Source: CATOSP01 sp965204715 (GTDB taxonomy: Bacteria > Chloroflexota > Dehalococcoidia > Lucifugimonadales > UBA3495). Taken from it: a DNA stretch of 64,000 bases. The stretch covers positions 930,001 to 994,000 of the forward strand of contig OZ242009.1 of NCBI GenBank assembly GCA_965204715.1, given 5' to 3'. Under the pieces are notes generated by a model, which ran no database searches, was not told the DNA's origin, and saw nothing but the letters and a program-made list of their open reading frames with translations. Position numbers and translations under genes: made by a program. Below, piece by piece: positions 42,342-50,724 of the stretch; position 1 is the first letter of the stretch, and each line of letters opens with the position of its first letter.

Positions 42342-42408
42342 GGCAATCACTCCCCTGACAGATGGCCCCACGGCCGGAGCCGGGCAAGCCTATGGATGAA
42401 GTGGCGCG

Positions 42409-42417
42409 ATTATAGCA
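42409..42417 (-). promoter_or_regulatory. Extended -10 element before the peptidase gene (TGCTATAAT)
   Basis: Perfect TGCTATAAT on the minus strand, 68 bases upstream of the chosen start. No -35 match. Confidence 0.55.
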
Positions 42418-42489
42418 AGGGCTTGCAGGCCGGGCCAGATGGTGCAGTGGCCAGTGGATTGCCGTTCACCGGCTGCTGATCTTTTATTT

Positions 42490-42695
42490 TCCCGGACAAA
42501 TGCGGACATTTCCGGCCATTTTTACCCATTTCCGCTCAAATCCGCTCACCTTTACTAATTCCGGCACGTTAGCGGCTCCACCAAGTGGTCTGCCTTGCAG
42601 GTCCGCTCCGGCCCTATCCGGCGAAGATTATGACAGTGCAGTGCGACCGGGCCTGGATAGGGGCAAGTGTCAGTGGGGCAGACCACCTAAATCGG
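42490..42695 (+). repeat. Intergenic repeat element with 10-bp phased motifs, copy 2
   Basis: Ten-base units ATTTCCGGCC, ATTTTTACCC, ATTTCCGCTC, AAATCCGCTC lead to TTCCGGCACG (near 42559), and GGCAAGTGTCAG with AGACCACCT follows at 42661. Same order as at 30845-31060. The gap 42342-42778 contains this element, two promoters and no gene. Confidence 0.45.
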
Positions 42696-42739
42696 AACGC
42701 TGACAGTTGCAGGCTTCCAGCGCATAGAGCCATCGCCTG

Positions 42740-42748
42740 TGCTATGCT
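42740..42748 (+). promoter_or_regulatory. Extended -10-like element (TGCTATGCT)
   Basis: TGC followed by TATGCT, 30 bases before the ATG at 42779. Confidence 0.35.
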
Positions 42749-42778
42749 TATGAACATCGAGGCAACAGGAGACTTCCG

Positions 42779-42973
42779 ATGGCCGCAGAATCAGCCATAA
42801 CGACAGCCCAGACCATTGGCGAGCTAGTCGAGGGGCAGCGTCATCTTAATGCGCGCATGGACCGGCTGGAAAACAAGGTGGACAAGCTACTGTGGCTTGG
42901 GTTTGGCCTTTTGGGAACGACCCTGGTAACTGCCGTAGCCGCACTGTTCGCGGTGCTCAGGACCGTGGGGTAA
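42779..42973 (+). CDS. Small coiled-coil plus single-helix membrane protein
   Basis: A 64-residue protein with AGGAGA seven bases before the ATG. Residues 1-39 are an amphipathic helix with heptad spacing (VEGQRHLNARMDRLENKVDKLL) and residues 40-61 a membrane helix (LGFGLLGTTLVTAVAALFAVL). Same design as 3774-3980. No enzymatic motif; could oligomerise in the membrane. Confidence 0.6.
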   Translation: MAAESAITTAQTIGELVEGQRHLNARMDRLENKVDKLLWLGFGLLGTTLVTAVAALFAVLRTVG

Positions 42974-43023
42974 AAATGGTCTGTTCGGGAAGCAGCATGG
43001 CATAGGCCCGCCGGATGGCGGTC

Positions 43024-43542
43024 TCAGCGCGGCGGATAGGGATCGCGCTCGCTGATGTGCGCCTGGGACTCCCGGATGGACAGGCCCCGGCTGGTTTTAT
43101 CTCCCCACATGCTCTTGACGTACTCCAGCACCGCGATTATCTCATCGTGGGTAAGAGTCTCTCCAAAGGCGGGCATGGCGGTCTTGAAGCCGGGCAATCC
43201 GGAGCCTTCCAGCATTCTGCCGCCTCCGCTGACGTAACGGTAGAGGAAGCCGTCCGGGTGGTGCCAGGTATGCCCGTCCCCGTTGAGAGGCGGGGGCGGC
43301 AGTGTGCCATCGCCCTTTGGGATGTGCCAGCCGGGTTGTCCCTGGCCTTCGGGGCCGTGGCAGACGGCGCAGTTGGCGGCGAAAACCTCCTGCCCTGATG
43401 ATCCAGGACTGGAGGAGCAGCCCAGGAGCACACCGAGGACCGGGACCAGCAAGACCCATACGGCCCAGCGCAGCCCGGTCAGCGAAGCAGTAGAGTAGGG
43501 GCAACGGATAGCGATTTGGGATCTCCTGGCGATGAAGTTCAA
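43024..43542 (-). CDS. Lipoprotein cytochrome c
   Basis: A 172-residue secreted electron carrier. A long basic N-region is followed by a membrane segment and the lipobox LGVLLGC (C42), so it is anchored outside the membrane. Heme c binds at CAVCH (58-62), and MPAFGE supplies the distal Met ligand; HDEIIAVLEYVKSMW is the last helix of the class I fold. The start is TTG, overlapping the glycosyltransferase stop as TTGA, so translation is coupled. Redox partner unknown. Confidence 0.85.
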   Translation of the reverse strand: MNFIARRSQIAIRCPYSTASLTGLRWAVWVLLVPVLGVLLGCSSSPGSSGQEVFAANCAVCHGPEGQGQPGWHIPKGDGTLPPPPLNGDGHTWHHPDGFLYRYVSGGGRMLEGSGLPGFKTAMPAFGETLTHDEIIAVLEYVKSMWGDKTSRGLSIRESQAHISERDPYPPR

Positions 43543-44360
43543 TTCGACGCGCGGCGTTTGCGGGCTCGGCGGTGGGAGAAGCGTCCCAGGCCCAGCCGGT
43601 ATTGGACTATGCCGCCGAGGCTATGGAGGATGTGGCCAATGGCCTGGGACTTGCCCAGCTTGCTTTTGCCTCGCTCCCGGTCGGTGAATGTAATGGGAAC
43701 TTCCACCACCCGGAGGCCGGACGCCAATGCCAGCAGCATGACCTCCGGCACAAACTCGTAGCCGTTGCCTCGCGCCTGGTCCAGGACTACCAGCGCAGCT
43801 CTCCGGGATATGACTCGGAAGTTGGTCGTGGACTCCTTCGGCCCGCCCGTTCCCCAGTGGAAGAGCAGGTTCGCGCCCCGGCTCAACGCCCTGCGGCCCA
43901 GGCTCCAGTTGCGTATGCTGCCGCCGGGCATGTAGCGGCTGCCCTGGACCAGGTCGGCCCGCTCCCTGCGCACGGCATCCAGCAGTCTGGGAACGTCCGC
44001 CGGGTCGTGGGAAAGGTCTCCGTCCATGGTGAGGATGTACCTGGCCTCACCGCTCAGTGCCGCGGCCATGCCGTCCCGGAGGGCCGAACCCAACCCCAGC
44101 TTTGCGGGGCGCTGGATTAAGGTGAGGTTTCCGTACCTGCTGGAAAGCTGGCGGACAACGCGGGCCGTCCCGTCGGGGCTGCTGTCGTCAACGACGATGA
44201 TCTCCATTGAGGGACGGATCCTATCTGCCGCTCCCCGGCCGGTCCACCGGCATGGGGCAACGTTCTCAGCGTCTTCTCCCAGCCCTTCCAACGCCTCCAC
44301 CAGAACGGGCAGGTTCTCTGCCTCGTTGTAGACTGCCAGTACGATTGCCAGTTCTGCCAT
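43539..44360 (-). CDS. GT2 polyprenol monophosphomannose synthase-like glycosyltransferase with in-frame repeat insertion
   Basis: A 273-residue GT-A enzyme resembling dolichol-phosphate mannosyltransferase. LAIVLAVYNEAENLPVLVEALEGLG is normally followed directly by MEIIVVDDSSPDG, but here 23 extra residues beginning EDAENVAPCRWTGRGA intervene. They are encoded by copy D of the dispersed repeat plus a few bases. The catalytic DxD is TMDGDLSHDP and the acceptor region GSRYMPGG...RRALSRGAN is intact, as is the C-terminal RERGKSKLGKSQA. The insertion sits in the loop between the first beta strand-helix and the second strand, which may tolerate it. Confidence 0.85.
   Translation of the reverse strand: MAELAIVLAVYNEAENLPVLVEALEGLGEDAENVAPCRWTGRGAADRIRPSMEIIVVDDSSPDGTARVVRQLSSRYGNLTLIQRPAKLGLGSALRDGMAAALSGEARYILTMDGDLSHDPADVPRLLDAVRRERADLVQGSRYMPGGSIRNWSLGRRALSRGANLLFHWGTGGPKESTTNFRVISRRAALVVLDQARGNGYEFVPEVMLLALASGLRVVEVPITFTDRERGKSKLGKSQAIGHILHSLGGIVQYRLGLGRFSHRRARKRRASN
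44209..44269 (+). repeat. Dispersed repeat, copy D (short form, inside a gene)
   Basis: GAGGGACGGATCCTATCTGCC at the left, a CCGG-TCCA-CCGG core and GGGGCAACGTTCTCAG at the right. It is fully inside the glycosyltransferase gene, antisense to it, without breaking the frame. Confidence 0.75.
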
Positions 44361-44416
44361 TCGGTCCACCACCGCGGGCGGCGCTTATCCACGAGTCCAT
44401 TCCAGTATAGACCATC

Positions 44417-44501
44417 CCTGAGAACACGGCCCCGTGTTGCAGTCCGTGGCCGACCGAATTTCCTTGCCGGACGGGGAGCCGCGGGTAAGGGACCCGCCCC
44501 T
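44417..44501 (-). repeat. Dispersed repeat, copy E (long form)
   Basis: Minus strand: AGGGGCGGGTCCCTTACCCG, then GTCGGCCACGGACTGCAAC and GGGGCCGTGTTCTCAGG. It is only about 150 bases from copy D, in opposite orientation, in the gap between two divergent genes. Confidence 0.65.
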
Positions 44502-44530
44502 TGATCGCGGTAGCCCCGCCTCTGGAGCGA

Positions 44531-44539
44531 TGCTATACT
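44531..44539 (+). promoter_or_regulatory. Extended -10 element for the Ldh-family gene (TGCTATACT)
   Basis: TGCTATACT, 66 bases before the GTG at 44605. No -35 match. Confidence 0.5.
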
Positions 44540-44604
44540 CGATTTGATATGCCCGGGCGCGGTTGGTCCCGGCCCGGAGAGATGGAAATCACAGGAGGAG
44601 CGCC

Positions 44605-45693
44605 GTGCTGCCACAGTTCAGGGTCCCTTTGGATGAAGCGACCATAGTCCAGGAAAACGATCTGCGGGGCACAGTGGTGCCTATATTCGAGAAGATGGGG
44701 GTCTCCCGCGAGGACGCCGAACTTGCTGCCGACGTTCTGGTGGTGGCCGACCTTCGGGGCGTGGACACCCACGGTGTATCCAACATGCTTCGCAGCTACG
44801 TCTCAGGATACCAGAGCGGGCAGATCAACCCCCGCCCCAACTGGAAAATCGTCCGAGAGACGCCCAGCACCGCCAACATCGACTCTGACCGGGGTCTTGG
44901 AGTAATCATCGCGCCCAAAGCGATGGAGGTCGCCATCCAGAAGGCCAGGCAGGTCGGCATCGGCATGGTGACCATGGGCAACGGGCGTCACCTTGGCATG
45001 GCGTCCTACCATGCCATGATGGCCCTGGAACACGACATGATCGGCACTTGCATGACCTCCTGTCCGCCGTCGGTGCTGCCGACATTCGGCGCGGAGCCGG
45101 TGCTGGGCACCAACCCGATTGCGGTCGCGGTTCCCGCCCGCAACGAGCCTCCCTTCGTCTTCGACGCGGCGACCAGCACGGTTGCGGCCAACAAGATGGG
45201 CATCGCCCGACGCCTTGGCGTAATGATGGAGGCCGGCTGGATGGCCGACAGCGAGGGGAACCCGGTGATGGAAGAGGTGGACCCGGCCATGCGGGAGGCC
45301 GAGGGTTATCAGCTTCTGCCCCTGGGCAGCACCCGGGAGCTGGGTTCACACAAGGGTTACGGCCTCTCCTGCGTGGTGGACATCCTGGCCGGGGTGCTGA
45401 CCGGGGTCGGCTATGGCGCGGTGCCGGGACGCCCCAACTTCGGCCACTACGTTGCCGCCTACAGCATCGACGCCTTCACCGACGTGGACAGCTTCAAGGA
45501 CATGATGGACGAGTGGTTGTTGATGATGAAGAACGCCAAGCCTGCGCCGGGCCACGACCGGGTGCTGGTGGCGGGCCAGCCCGAGGCGGAGGTGGAGGCG
45601 GTCCGCCGGGCCGAGGGCATCCCCTTCCACCCCGAGGTGGTGGACTGGATGCGGGACACCTGCGGCGAACTGGGCGTGGAGTGCTTGGTTTAG
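44605..45693 (+). CDS. Malate/L-lactate (Ldh/YlbC) family NAD(P)-dependent dehydrogenase
   Basis: About 362 residues of the Ldh/MDH-2 family, which reduces 2-oxoacids and is unrelated to classical LDH. Typical features are VADLRGVDTHGVSNMLRSYV with the catalytic His, RGLGVIIAPKAMEVAIQKA, GNGRHLGMASYHAMMA, FGAEPVLGTNPIAVAVPA and LGSTRELGSHKGYGLSCVVDILAG. The GTG at 44605 has GGAGG six bases upstream. The family also covers ureidoglycolate and delta-1-piperideine-2-carboxylate reductases, so the substrate is open. Confidence 0.85.
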   Translation: MLPQFRVPLDEATIVQENDLRGTVVPIFEKMGVSREDAELAADVLVVADLRGVDTHGVSNMLRSYVSGYQSGQINPRPNWKIVRETPSTANIDSDRGLGVIIAPKAMEVAIQKARQVGIGMVTMGNGRHLGMASYHAMMALEHDMIGTCMTSCPPSVLPTFGAEPVLGTNPIAVAVPARNEPPFVFDAATSTVAANKMGIARRLGVMMEAGWMADSEGNPVMEEVDPAMREAEGYQLLPLGSTRELGSHKGYGLSCVVDILAGVLTGVGYGAVPGRPNFGHYVAAYSIDAFTDVDSFKDMMDEWLLMMKNAKPAPGHDRVLVAGQPEAEVEAVRRAEGIPFHPEVVDWMRDTCGELGVECLV

Positions 45694-45742
45694 GGCCCGG
45701 ACGATTTGGGAAGATCCATCGCTCTCATTCGCGAGGTGGCTT

Positions 45743-47299
45743 ATGCTTGAGCGACGCTTCCATGATCTTTCGGATCAACTACAGAGCAAGAAACCTCACT
45801 TTCCCCATTTTCTGGCGGGAGTTCACCTTGAGGGAATTCGGGGCATTACGGACTTGCGGGTTGAATTCGACTACCCAGTAAGCGTCATTGCCGGAGGTAA
45901 TGCAAGTGGAAAATCTACGGTTCTCTTTGCCGCCGCCTGCGCCTACAAAGTACCGGGAGCCGGAGTTAAGGATTTCGTTCCTTCTTCCCTATTTCCCTAC
46001 TATCGTCCTAAATCGGGCGTCCGTGAAGACGAGCGAGGGGAAATCACCCTAGAGTTCGACTATTCCACGCCTTCCGGGCGGCTTTCAATGCGCTGGCACC
46101 GCGGAGACAAGGGGTGGAATCGCAGCTTCCTAGGCAGAAAAGGCGCGAGGCAGCCAGAACGCGAAGTCTATTTGAGAACCCTAAGCAATCTCAGTAATCC
46201 TTCAGAAGTGCGGGGCATCCTGAGCATGTCCCGGTCCAGTTCAGAGACCCAGGAGACTCGGCTGACTGCATCTCAGATAGAATTTGCTCATCAAATGCTC
46301 CCTTTTCGATACGCTGAAGTAGTGGCACTATCCAGTGGTCGCAGCAAGGACTTGTTGTTTGCGGCACAGGAAAGCGGAGCTGCCTACCCCGAATTGCACA
46401 TGGCTGCTGGCGAACGTACCATACTGCGCCTGTCTCAGGAAATCGCGCAGATCAACGGGGCTTTGATTCTAATCGACGAAGTGGAGGCGGGGCTGCATCC
46501 TTGGGTACAACAATTGTTGATGTTACAGTTGCAGCAGCTTGCTCTACGCAATGACCTACAAATAATCGTGACTTCGCATAGTCCGGTAATTCTTGACTCT
46601 GTGCCAGGCAACGGTCGCATTTTTCTAGACCGAGACGAAACCGGGAAAGTAACGGTGCGGCCTGCCTATCAGGATATAGTGCAGAATGCACTGTACGGAC
46701 GTTCAACAGGTTCACTGAATATCCTATGTGAAGACAACGCCGCCGAAGGCATCCTGAGGGGTGTCTTTGACGTTCTGTACCCACGGCTAGGAATTAGGAC
46801 TGACTCGGTGCGAATTGGGAGAGACACGGGTGCCAGCGAGTTCCCGGCTCACGCTACCGCCTTCCGAAAATTCGGCCAAATAAGAAACTTTGTGTTTGTT
46901 CTGGATGGCGACGAGCGGACAGGGGACATAGACAACAAGATACAGGCCGGCTCTCAAATAGATGTTCCCGTGCTATTCCTACCAGGCAACGGCGCGCCAG
47001 AGATATGGATTTGGGAGGTGTTGGGGAGGAACATCGAGAGTGGATCGAAAGACCTTGGCATTGCAGAAGTCGAGCTTTCGGAGCGCATGAACCAAGCGAA
47101 CTCAGTTTACGATTCAGCTTCCGACACTCCCTCGGAGATCGCCAAGTTCAAACTCCGAATGCTGTCCGACTCCCTTGACCGGGATCCACCGGACATTTGC
47201 AGGTTAGTCTCAAGGCTGGAAGCTAACCGCAAAGATAGCGATATCCAGCCCTTGGTGGAAGGGCTGGAATATGCATTGCTGGAATGGCGCGGGCGGTAG
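45743..47299 (+). CDS. OLD-like AAA ATPase fused to a TOPRIM-like domain
   Basis: A 518-residue protein. The P-loop is IAGGNASGKSTV (50-60); SGRSKDLLF and MAAGERTILRLSQ replace the usual ABC signature; Walker B is ALILIDEVEAGLHP and the switch His TSHSPVILD. From about residue 330 comes a TOPRIM-like domain: LCEDNAAEGILRGVF and FVFVLDGDERTGD, with candidate metal-binding Glu and Asp residues. Single-chain ATPase-TOPRIM proteins of the OLD type are DNA nucleases and several act against phage. No partner gene is adjacent. Its DNA is less GC-rich than its neighbours, a sign of transfer. Confidence 0.75.
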   Translation: MLERRFHDLSDQLQSKKPHFPHFLAGVHLEGIRGITDLRVEFDYPVSVIAGGNASGKSTVLFAAACAYKVPGAGVKDFVPSSLFPYYRPKSGVREDERGEITLEFDYSTPSGRLSMRWHRGDKGWNRSFLGRKGARQPEREVYLRTLSNLSNPSEVRGILSMSRSSSETQETRLTASQIEFAHQMLPFRYAEVVALSSGRSKDLLFAAQESGAAYPELHMAAGERTILRLSQEIAQINGALILIDEVEAGLHPWVQQLLMLQLQQLALRNDLQIIVTSHSPVILDSVPGNGRIFLDRDETGKVTVRPAYQDIVQNALYGRSTGSLNILCEDNAAEGILRGVFDVLYPRLGIRTDSVRIGRDTGASEFPAHATAFRKFGQIRNFVFVLDGDERTGDIDNKIQAGSQIDVPVLFLPGNGAPEIWIWEVLGRNIESGSKDLGIAEVELSERMNQANSVYDSASDTPSEIAKFKLRMLSDSLDRDPPDICRLVSRLEANRKDSDIQPLVEGLEYALLEWRGR

Positions 47300-47306
47300 G
47301 GGCCGC

Positions 47307-48437
47307 CTAGTCCTTCAGGGCGGGGATTACCTCTTTGCCGAAGAGTTCTATGGAGCGCATGGTGTCTTCGTGGGAGAGCTGGCCGCCCTGGGCCTCCAGC
47401 AGTAACGTGCCCACTCCCAACTCGTCCCTGATGTGGCGCAGTTGCCTGGTCACCGAGTCCGGGTTGCCCACCACCAGGTGGTAACGCTCCTGGAGTTCTT
47501 CGTAGGAAAGCTCATTTAGCGGCGTCGGGCGGCGAGCCGCAGCGGCAGCCGCGCCGGCGCGGGACGTATACCCCGGCGGCGACCAGTACTCGCGGGGGCC
47601 GCGCAGAGGGTAGTTCATCCGCCATAGGAACGCCTTGCCCGCCTCCTGCGCCTTCTCCTCGGTCTCGTTGACGTGGCTGCACACCATGTAGGCGAACTTT
47701 TCCGGCCCCGGCTCCCAGCCGTCTTCCGCCGCGTATTCCCTGTACCGCTGGAACAGGTTCTTGGCCACCTCCAGGGGAGTGAGGAAAGCGGCGTAGGTGT
47801 AGCGGTTGCGGGCAGCCCACTCCACAGTCTCCGGGCTTCCCGTGCCGGGGACCCACACCGGCGGGTGGGGCTGCTGGATTGGAAGCATCCAAGGGTTGAC
47901 CGCCCGGTACTGGTAGTGCTTGCCCTCCCAGCGGAAGGGGCCGGGAGTGGTCCACGCCTTGATAATCAGGTCGTGGCACTCCTCGAACCGTTCCCGGTTG
48001 TGGATGGGGTTGGTGTTGTTGGCCCAGCTCTCTATGCCGATGCCCCGGACGAAACCGGAGAGGATGCGGCCCCCGGAGATGACGTCCAGCATGGCGATTT
48101 CTTCGGCCAGGCGGACGGGGTTGTCCGACGTGGGCAGCATGTTGCCCAGCATGAGAATCTTGGCCCTGTTGGTGATGCGGGCCAGGATGCCCCCGGAGAT
48201 GTTCACCTCAACGTCCATGCAGGACGGGGTGTTGTGGTGCTCGTTGATCATCAGACCATCGAAGCCCATCTCCTCGGCGTGCTGGTACTCGTCGAGGTAC
48301 CTCTTGAAGAGGTCGTGGGCCTTGCCGGGGTCGAAGTAGGTGTTGGGGAATGTGAGCCGCATGGAGGGGTATTTCTCCGCCTCCGACTCGGGGAACTCGG
48401 CAAAGGGCATTTCGGTGAAGTAGTAGACGTCCGTCAT
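47307..48437 (-). CDS. LLM class flavin-dependent oxidoreductase
   Basis: A 376-residue luciferase-like enzyme, beginning TDVYYFTEMPFAEF. Hallmarks: EEMGFDGLMINEHHNTPSCMDVEV, RAKILMLGNMLPTSDNPVRLAEEIAMLDVISGGRILSGFVRG and HPPVWVPGTGSPETVEWA. It starts at 48437 in an ATGA overlap with the alpha/beta hydrolase upstream, so the two are coupled and probably act in sequence on one substrate. It is clearly similar to the third enzyme at 49365. Confidence 0.87.
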   Translation of the reverse strand: MTDVYYFTEMPFAEFPESEAEKYPSMRLTFPNTYFDPGKAHDLFKRYLDEYQHAEEMGFDGLMINEHHNTPSCMDVEVNISGGILARITNRAKILMLGNMLPTSDNPVRLAEEIAMLDVISGGRILSGFVRGIGIESWANNTNPIHNRERFEECHDLIIKAWTTPGPFRWEGKHYQYRAVNPWMLPIQQPHPPVWVPGTGSPETVEWAARNRYTYAAFLTPLEVAKNLFQRYREYAAEDGWEPGPEKFAYMVCSHVNETEEKAQEAGKAFLWRMNYPLRGPREYWSPPGYTSRAGAAAAAARRPTPLNELSYEELQERYHLVVGNPDSVTRQLRHIRDELGVGTLLLEAQGGQLSHEDTMRSIELFGKEVIPALKD

Positions 48438-49219
48438 GCCAGAAACTCCAGGGCGATTCTTACGAACTCGTCGGGCTTTTCCACCTGGGGCGAGTGGCCG
48501 CACTGGTCGATCACCACCAGGTCAGACTGGGGAATGGCCTGCTGGTAAAGCTCGCCGCATTCCAGGGGCACAAGCCGGTCCTCCCGCCCCCAGACGACGC
48601 GGGCTGGGATGTTGACCATTGACAGGATGCCGGGCAGCCTCGGGTCGTACATGTAGGGTTTCCAGCAGAGCCGGACCGCCATTTCGCGGTTGCCCTCGGC
48701 GATTTCCGCCTGCTCGGGCGTGGGCGGCTGCCCGTAGAGCTGGCCGTACTCCGGGGACTGCGTGGGGTCATGGAAAATCAGGTCGTTGACCTGGGCCGGG
48801 CTGATGATGAAGATGTCGGTGATTTCCCCCTGCTGGGGCTTGATGCCCACCGCGCCGACCAACATCAGCTTGCTGAAGGCGTGGCGGCAGGTGGCCGCGA
48901 CCTCCGAAGCGATCCAGCCTCCCATCGAGAACCCGATGGCCCTTGCGCCCTCCAGACCCTGCTCTTCCAGGAACCAGGTGTAGAACAATGCCATGTCGGC
49001 GATGGTCTCCAGCCACTCGGGTCGTTCCGACTGGTGGTAGCCCGGATGGGAGGGCAGGTAGACGGTGTAATGGTCGGCCAGCGCCTGAACGTAGCGCAGC
49101 CAGCCGGTGTTTCCCCCTGCACCGTGGAACAGCACCAGCGGGTCCCCGGAGCCTCCGGTCAGCATGTGGACCTTCTGGCCCCCCACCTCAACAAGTTTTT
49201 CGGTGAACTCAGCGGCCAT
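48434..49219 (-). CDS. Alpha/beta hydrolase
   Basis: A 261-residue alpha/beta-fold enzyme with the oxyanion loop LFHGAGGNTGW, nucleophile elbow GFSMGGW (S98), acid in VVWGREDRLVPLE and catalytic His in DQCGHSPQVEKP, so the triad is complete. It resembles C-C bond hydrolases of aromatic meta-cleavage pathways, but esterases share the same layout. It lies between two flavin oxidoreductases on the same strand, overlapping the downstream one by four bases; together they look like a small oxidative degradation operon. Confidence 0.88.
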   Translation of the reverse strand: MAAEFTEKLVEVGGQKVHMLTGGSGDPLVLFHGAGGNTGWLRYVQALADHYTVYLPSHPGYHQSERPEWLETIADMALFYTWFLEEQGLEGARAIGFSMGGWIASEVAATCRHAFSKLMLVGAVGIKPQQGEITDIFIISPAQVNDLIFHDPTQSPEYGQLYGQPPTPEQAEIAEGNREMAVRLCWKPYMYDPRLPGILSMVNIPARVVWGREDRLVPLECGELYQQAIPQSDLVVIDQCGHSPQVEKPDEFVRIALEFLA

Positions 49220-49290
49220 GTCTCTTCCTTTCGCAGGGTGACTACTAACTTGGCGCGGCGTCAGATCAATACAGACGCCGCATATCTCAC

Positions 49291-49323
49291 GTCATTCCCG
49301 CTTTCGCGGGAATCCAGTCAGCG
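49291..49323 (+). repeat. CATTCC-type short palindromic repeat
   Basis: GTCATTCCCGCTTTCGCGGGAATCC, a perfect palindromic core (ATTCCCGC/GCGGGAAT), between the hydrolase and the flavin oxidoreductase genes. Confidence 0.7.
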
Positions 49324-49364
49324 TTAGGAGAATGTACGAATGCGCGGATGCTTTCGGATACTTG

Positions 49365-50576
49365 CTAAGGCGCTTTCTGGAAGGGGTCGGTCAACTCCAA
49401 CTCCTCGCCTATCTCCCGGAGGGCGGGCAGCACCTCCTGGCCCATCAACTCGAGGCAGCGCATGGAGTCCTCGTGGCTTATGGAGCCGTCGTTGGTCCAG
49501 ACGGCCAGGATGCCCGGCCGCATCTGGGCCAGGACCTCCCGCAGCTTGCTGACAACGGTGTCGGGGCTGCCGATGATCCAACGGTTGGATGCCAGGATCT
49601 CGTCGTAGGCCGCCGTGTCCAGCCCGCCAACGCGGAAGGGGTCGCTGCGTATCTGCTCCCGCAGTCTCAGGAACCGGGGGTCGCGGCTGGCGCTGCCATA
49701 GCCTACGGGAGAGGCGTAGTCCCTGGGCAGAGGTATGCGGCCCACGCCGATGTTGCCCTCCATGTAGCCGCGCCCGACCTCCTCGGCCTTCTCGTCGGTA
49801 TCCTGGACGTGGATGCGCACCAGGTATCCGAAGTGCTCCGGCCCAGGCTCGTAGCCGTGCTGCCGGGCGGTCTCGGCGTAAATCTCCATCATGTCCTGGG
49901 TGCCCTGGTGGTCGGTCTCCAGGAAGAGGTAGGGGTAGTGGCGCTCGGCGCACCAGACCAGGGTCTCGGGACTGCCGGTGCCGGGAATCCAGATGGGCGG
50001 GTGCGGTTTTTGCAGGGGCGTCTCGAAGGGGTTGACCACCCGGAACTGGTAGTGCTTGCCCTCCCAGCGGAAGGGGCCGGGGGTGGTCCAGGTCTTGATG
50101 AGCAGGTCATGGGCCTCCTCGAACCGCTCCCGGTTGAACAGGGGGTTGGTGTTGGTGGCCAGGCTCTCGACGCCCGTCCCCCGGACGAACCCGGAGACCA
50201 GCCGGCCCCGGGAGATCATGTCGATCTCGGCCAGTTCCTCGGCCAGGCGGATGGGGTTGTCGAAGATGGGCAGGGGGTTCCCAAGAAGGACGATCTTGGG
50301 CTTCTTGGTTATCCGGGCCAGGATCGCGGCCTCCAGGTTCATGGTCGCGCCCAGGCAGGTGGGGGTGTTGTGGTGCTCGTTGAGCATCAGGCCGTCGAAG
50401 CCCATCTCCTCCGAGTATTCGTACTCGTCCAGGTACATGTTGTACAGCTCGGCTCCGAGCTGCGGGTCGAAGTGGGAGTTGGAGAAGGTGAGCCGCACCG
50501 CCTCGTTGGGACTGTTGAGGACGTCTTCCCGGGTGTAGTTGACGTAGGCCCTTTCGGTGAAGCGCATCAGAAACAT
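49365..50576 (-). CDS. LLM class flavin-dependent oxidoreductase
   Basis: A 403-residue relative of the enzyme at 47307, with SEEMGFDGLMLNEHHNTPTCLGA, KIVLLGNPLPIFDNPIRLAEELAEIDMISRGRLVSGFVRGTGVE and HPPIWIPGTGSPETLVW. The ATG at 50576 is chosen because AAGGGAGG lies seven bases upstream; the longer frame to 50696 is not supported. Transcribed toward the alpha/beta hydrolase. The two paralogues may act on different steps or substrates of the same pathway. Confidence 0.87.
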   Translation of the reverse strand: MFLMRFTERAYVNYTREDVLNSPNEAVRLTFSNSHFDPQLGAELYNMYLDEYEYSEEMGFDGLMLNEHHNTPTCLGATMNLEAAILARITKKPKIVLLGNPLPIFDNPIRLAEELAEIDMISRGRLVSGFVRGTGVESLATNTNPLFNRERFEEAHDLLIKTWTTPGPFRWEGKHYQFRVVNPFETPLQKPHPPIWIPGTGSPETLVWCAERHYPYLFLETDHQGTQDMMEIYAETARQHGYEPGPEHFGYLVRIHVQDTDEKAEEVGRGYMEGNIGVGRIPLPRDYASPVGYGSASRDPRFLRLREQIRSDPFRVGGLDTAAYDEILASNRWIIGSPDTVVSKLREVLAQMRPGILAVWTNDGSISHEDSMRCLELMGQEVLPALREIGEELELTDPFQKAP

Positions 50577-50724
50577 GGGCTGCCTCCCTTGCCGGTGGCT
50601 AGTGGGTGAGGGTTGGTTGCGGGCGCTAGGCGGCAACCTGTTCGGGCCGCCTTCGCACGTTGGTAGGACTGTAGCGTATTGGCAACCAAACGTCAAAAGG
50701 CGAGAGCAGGGCCGACAGATGGTG

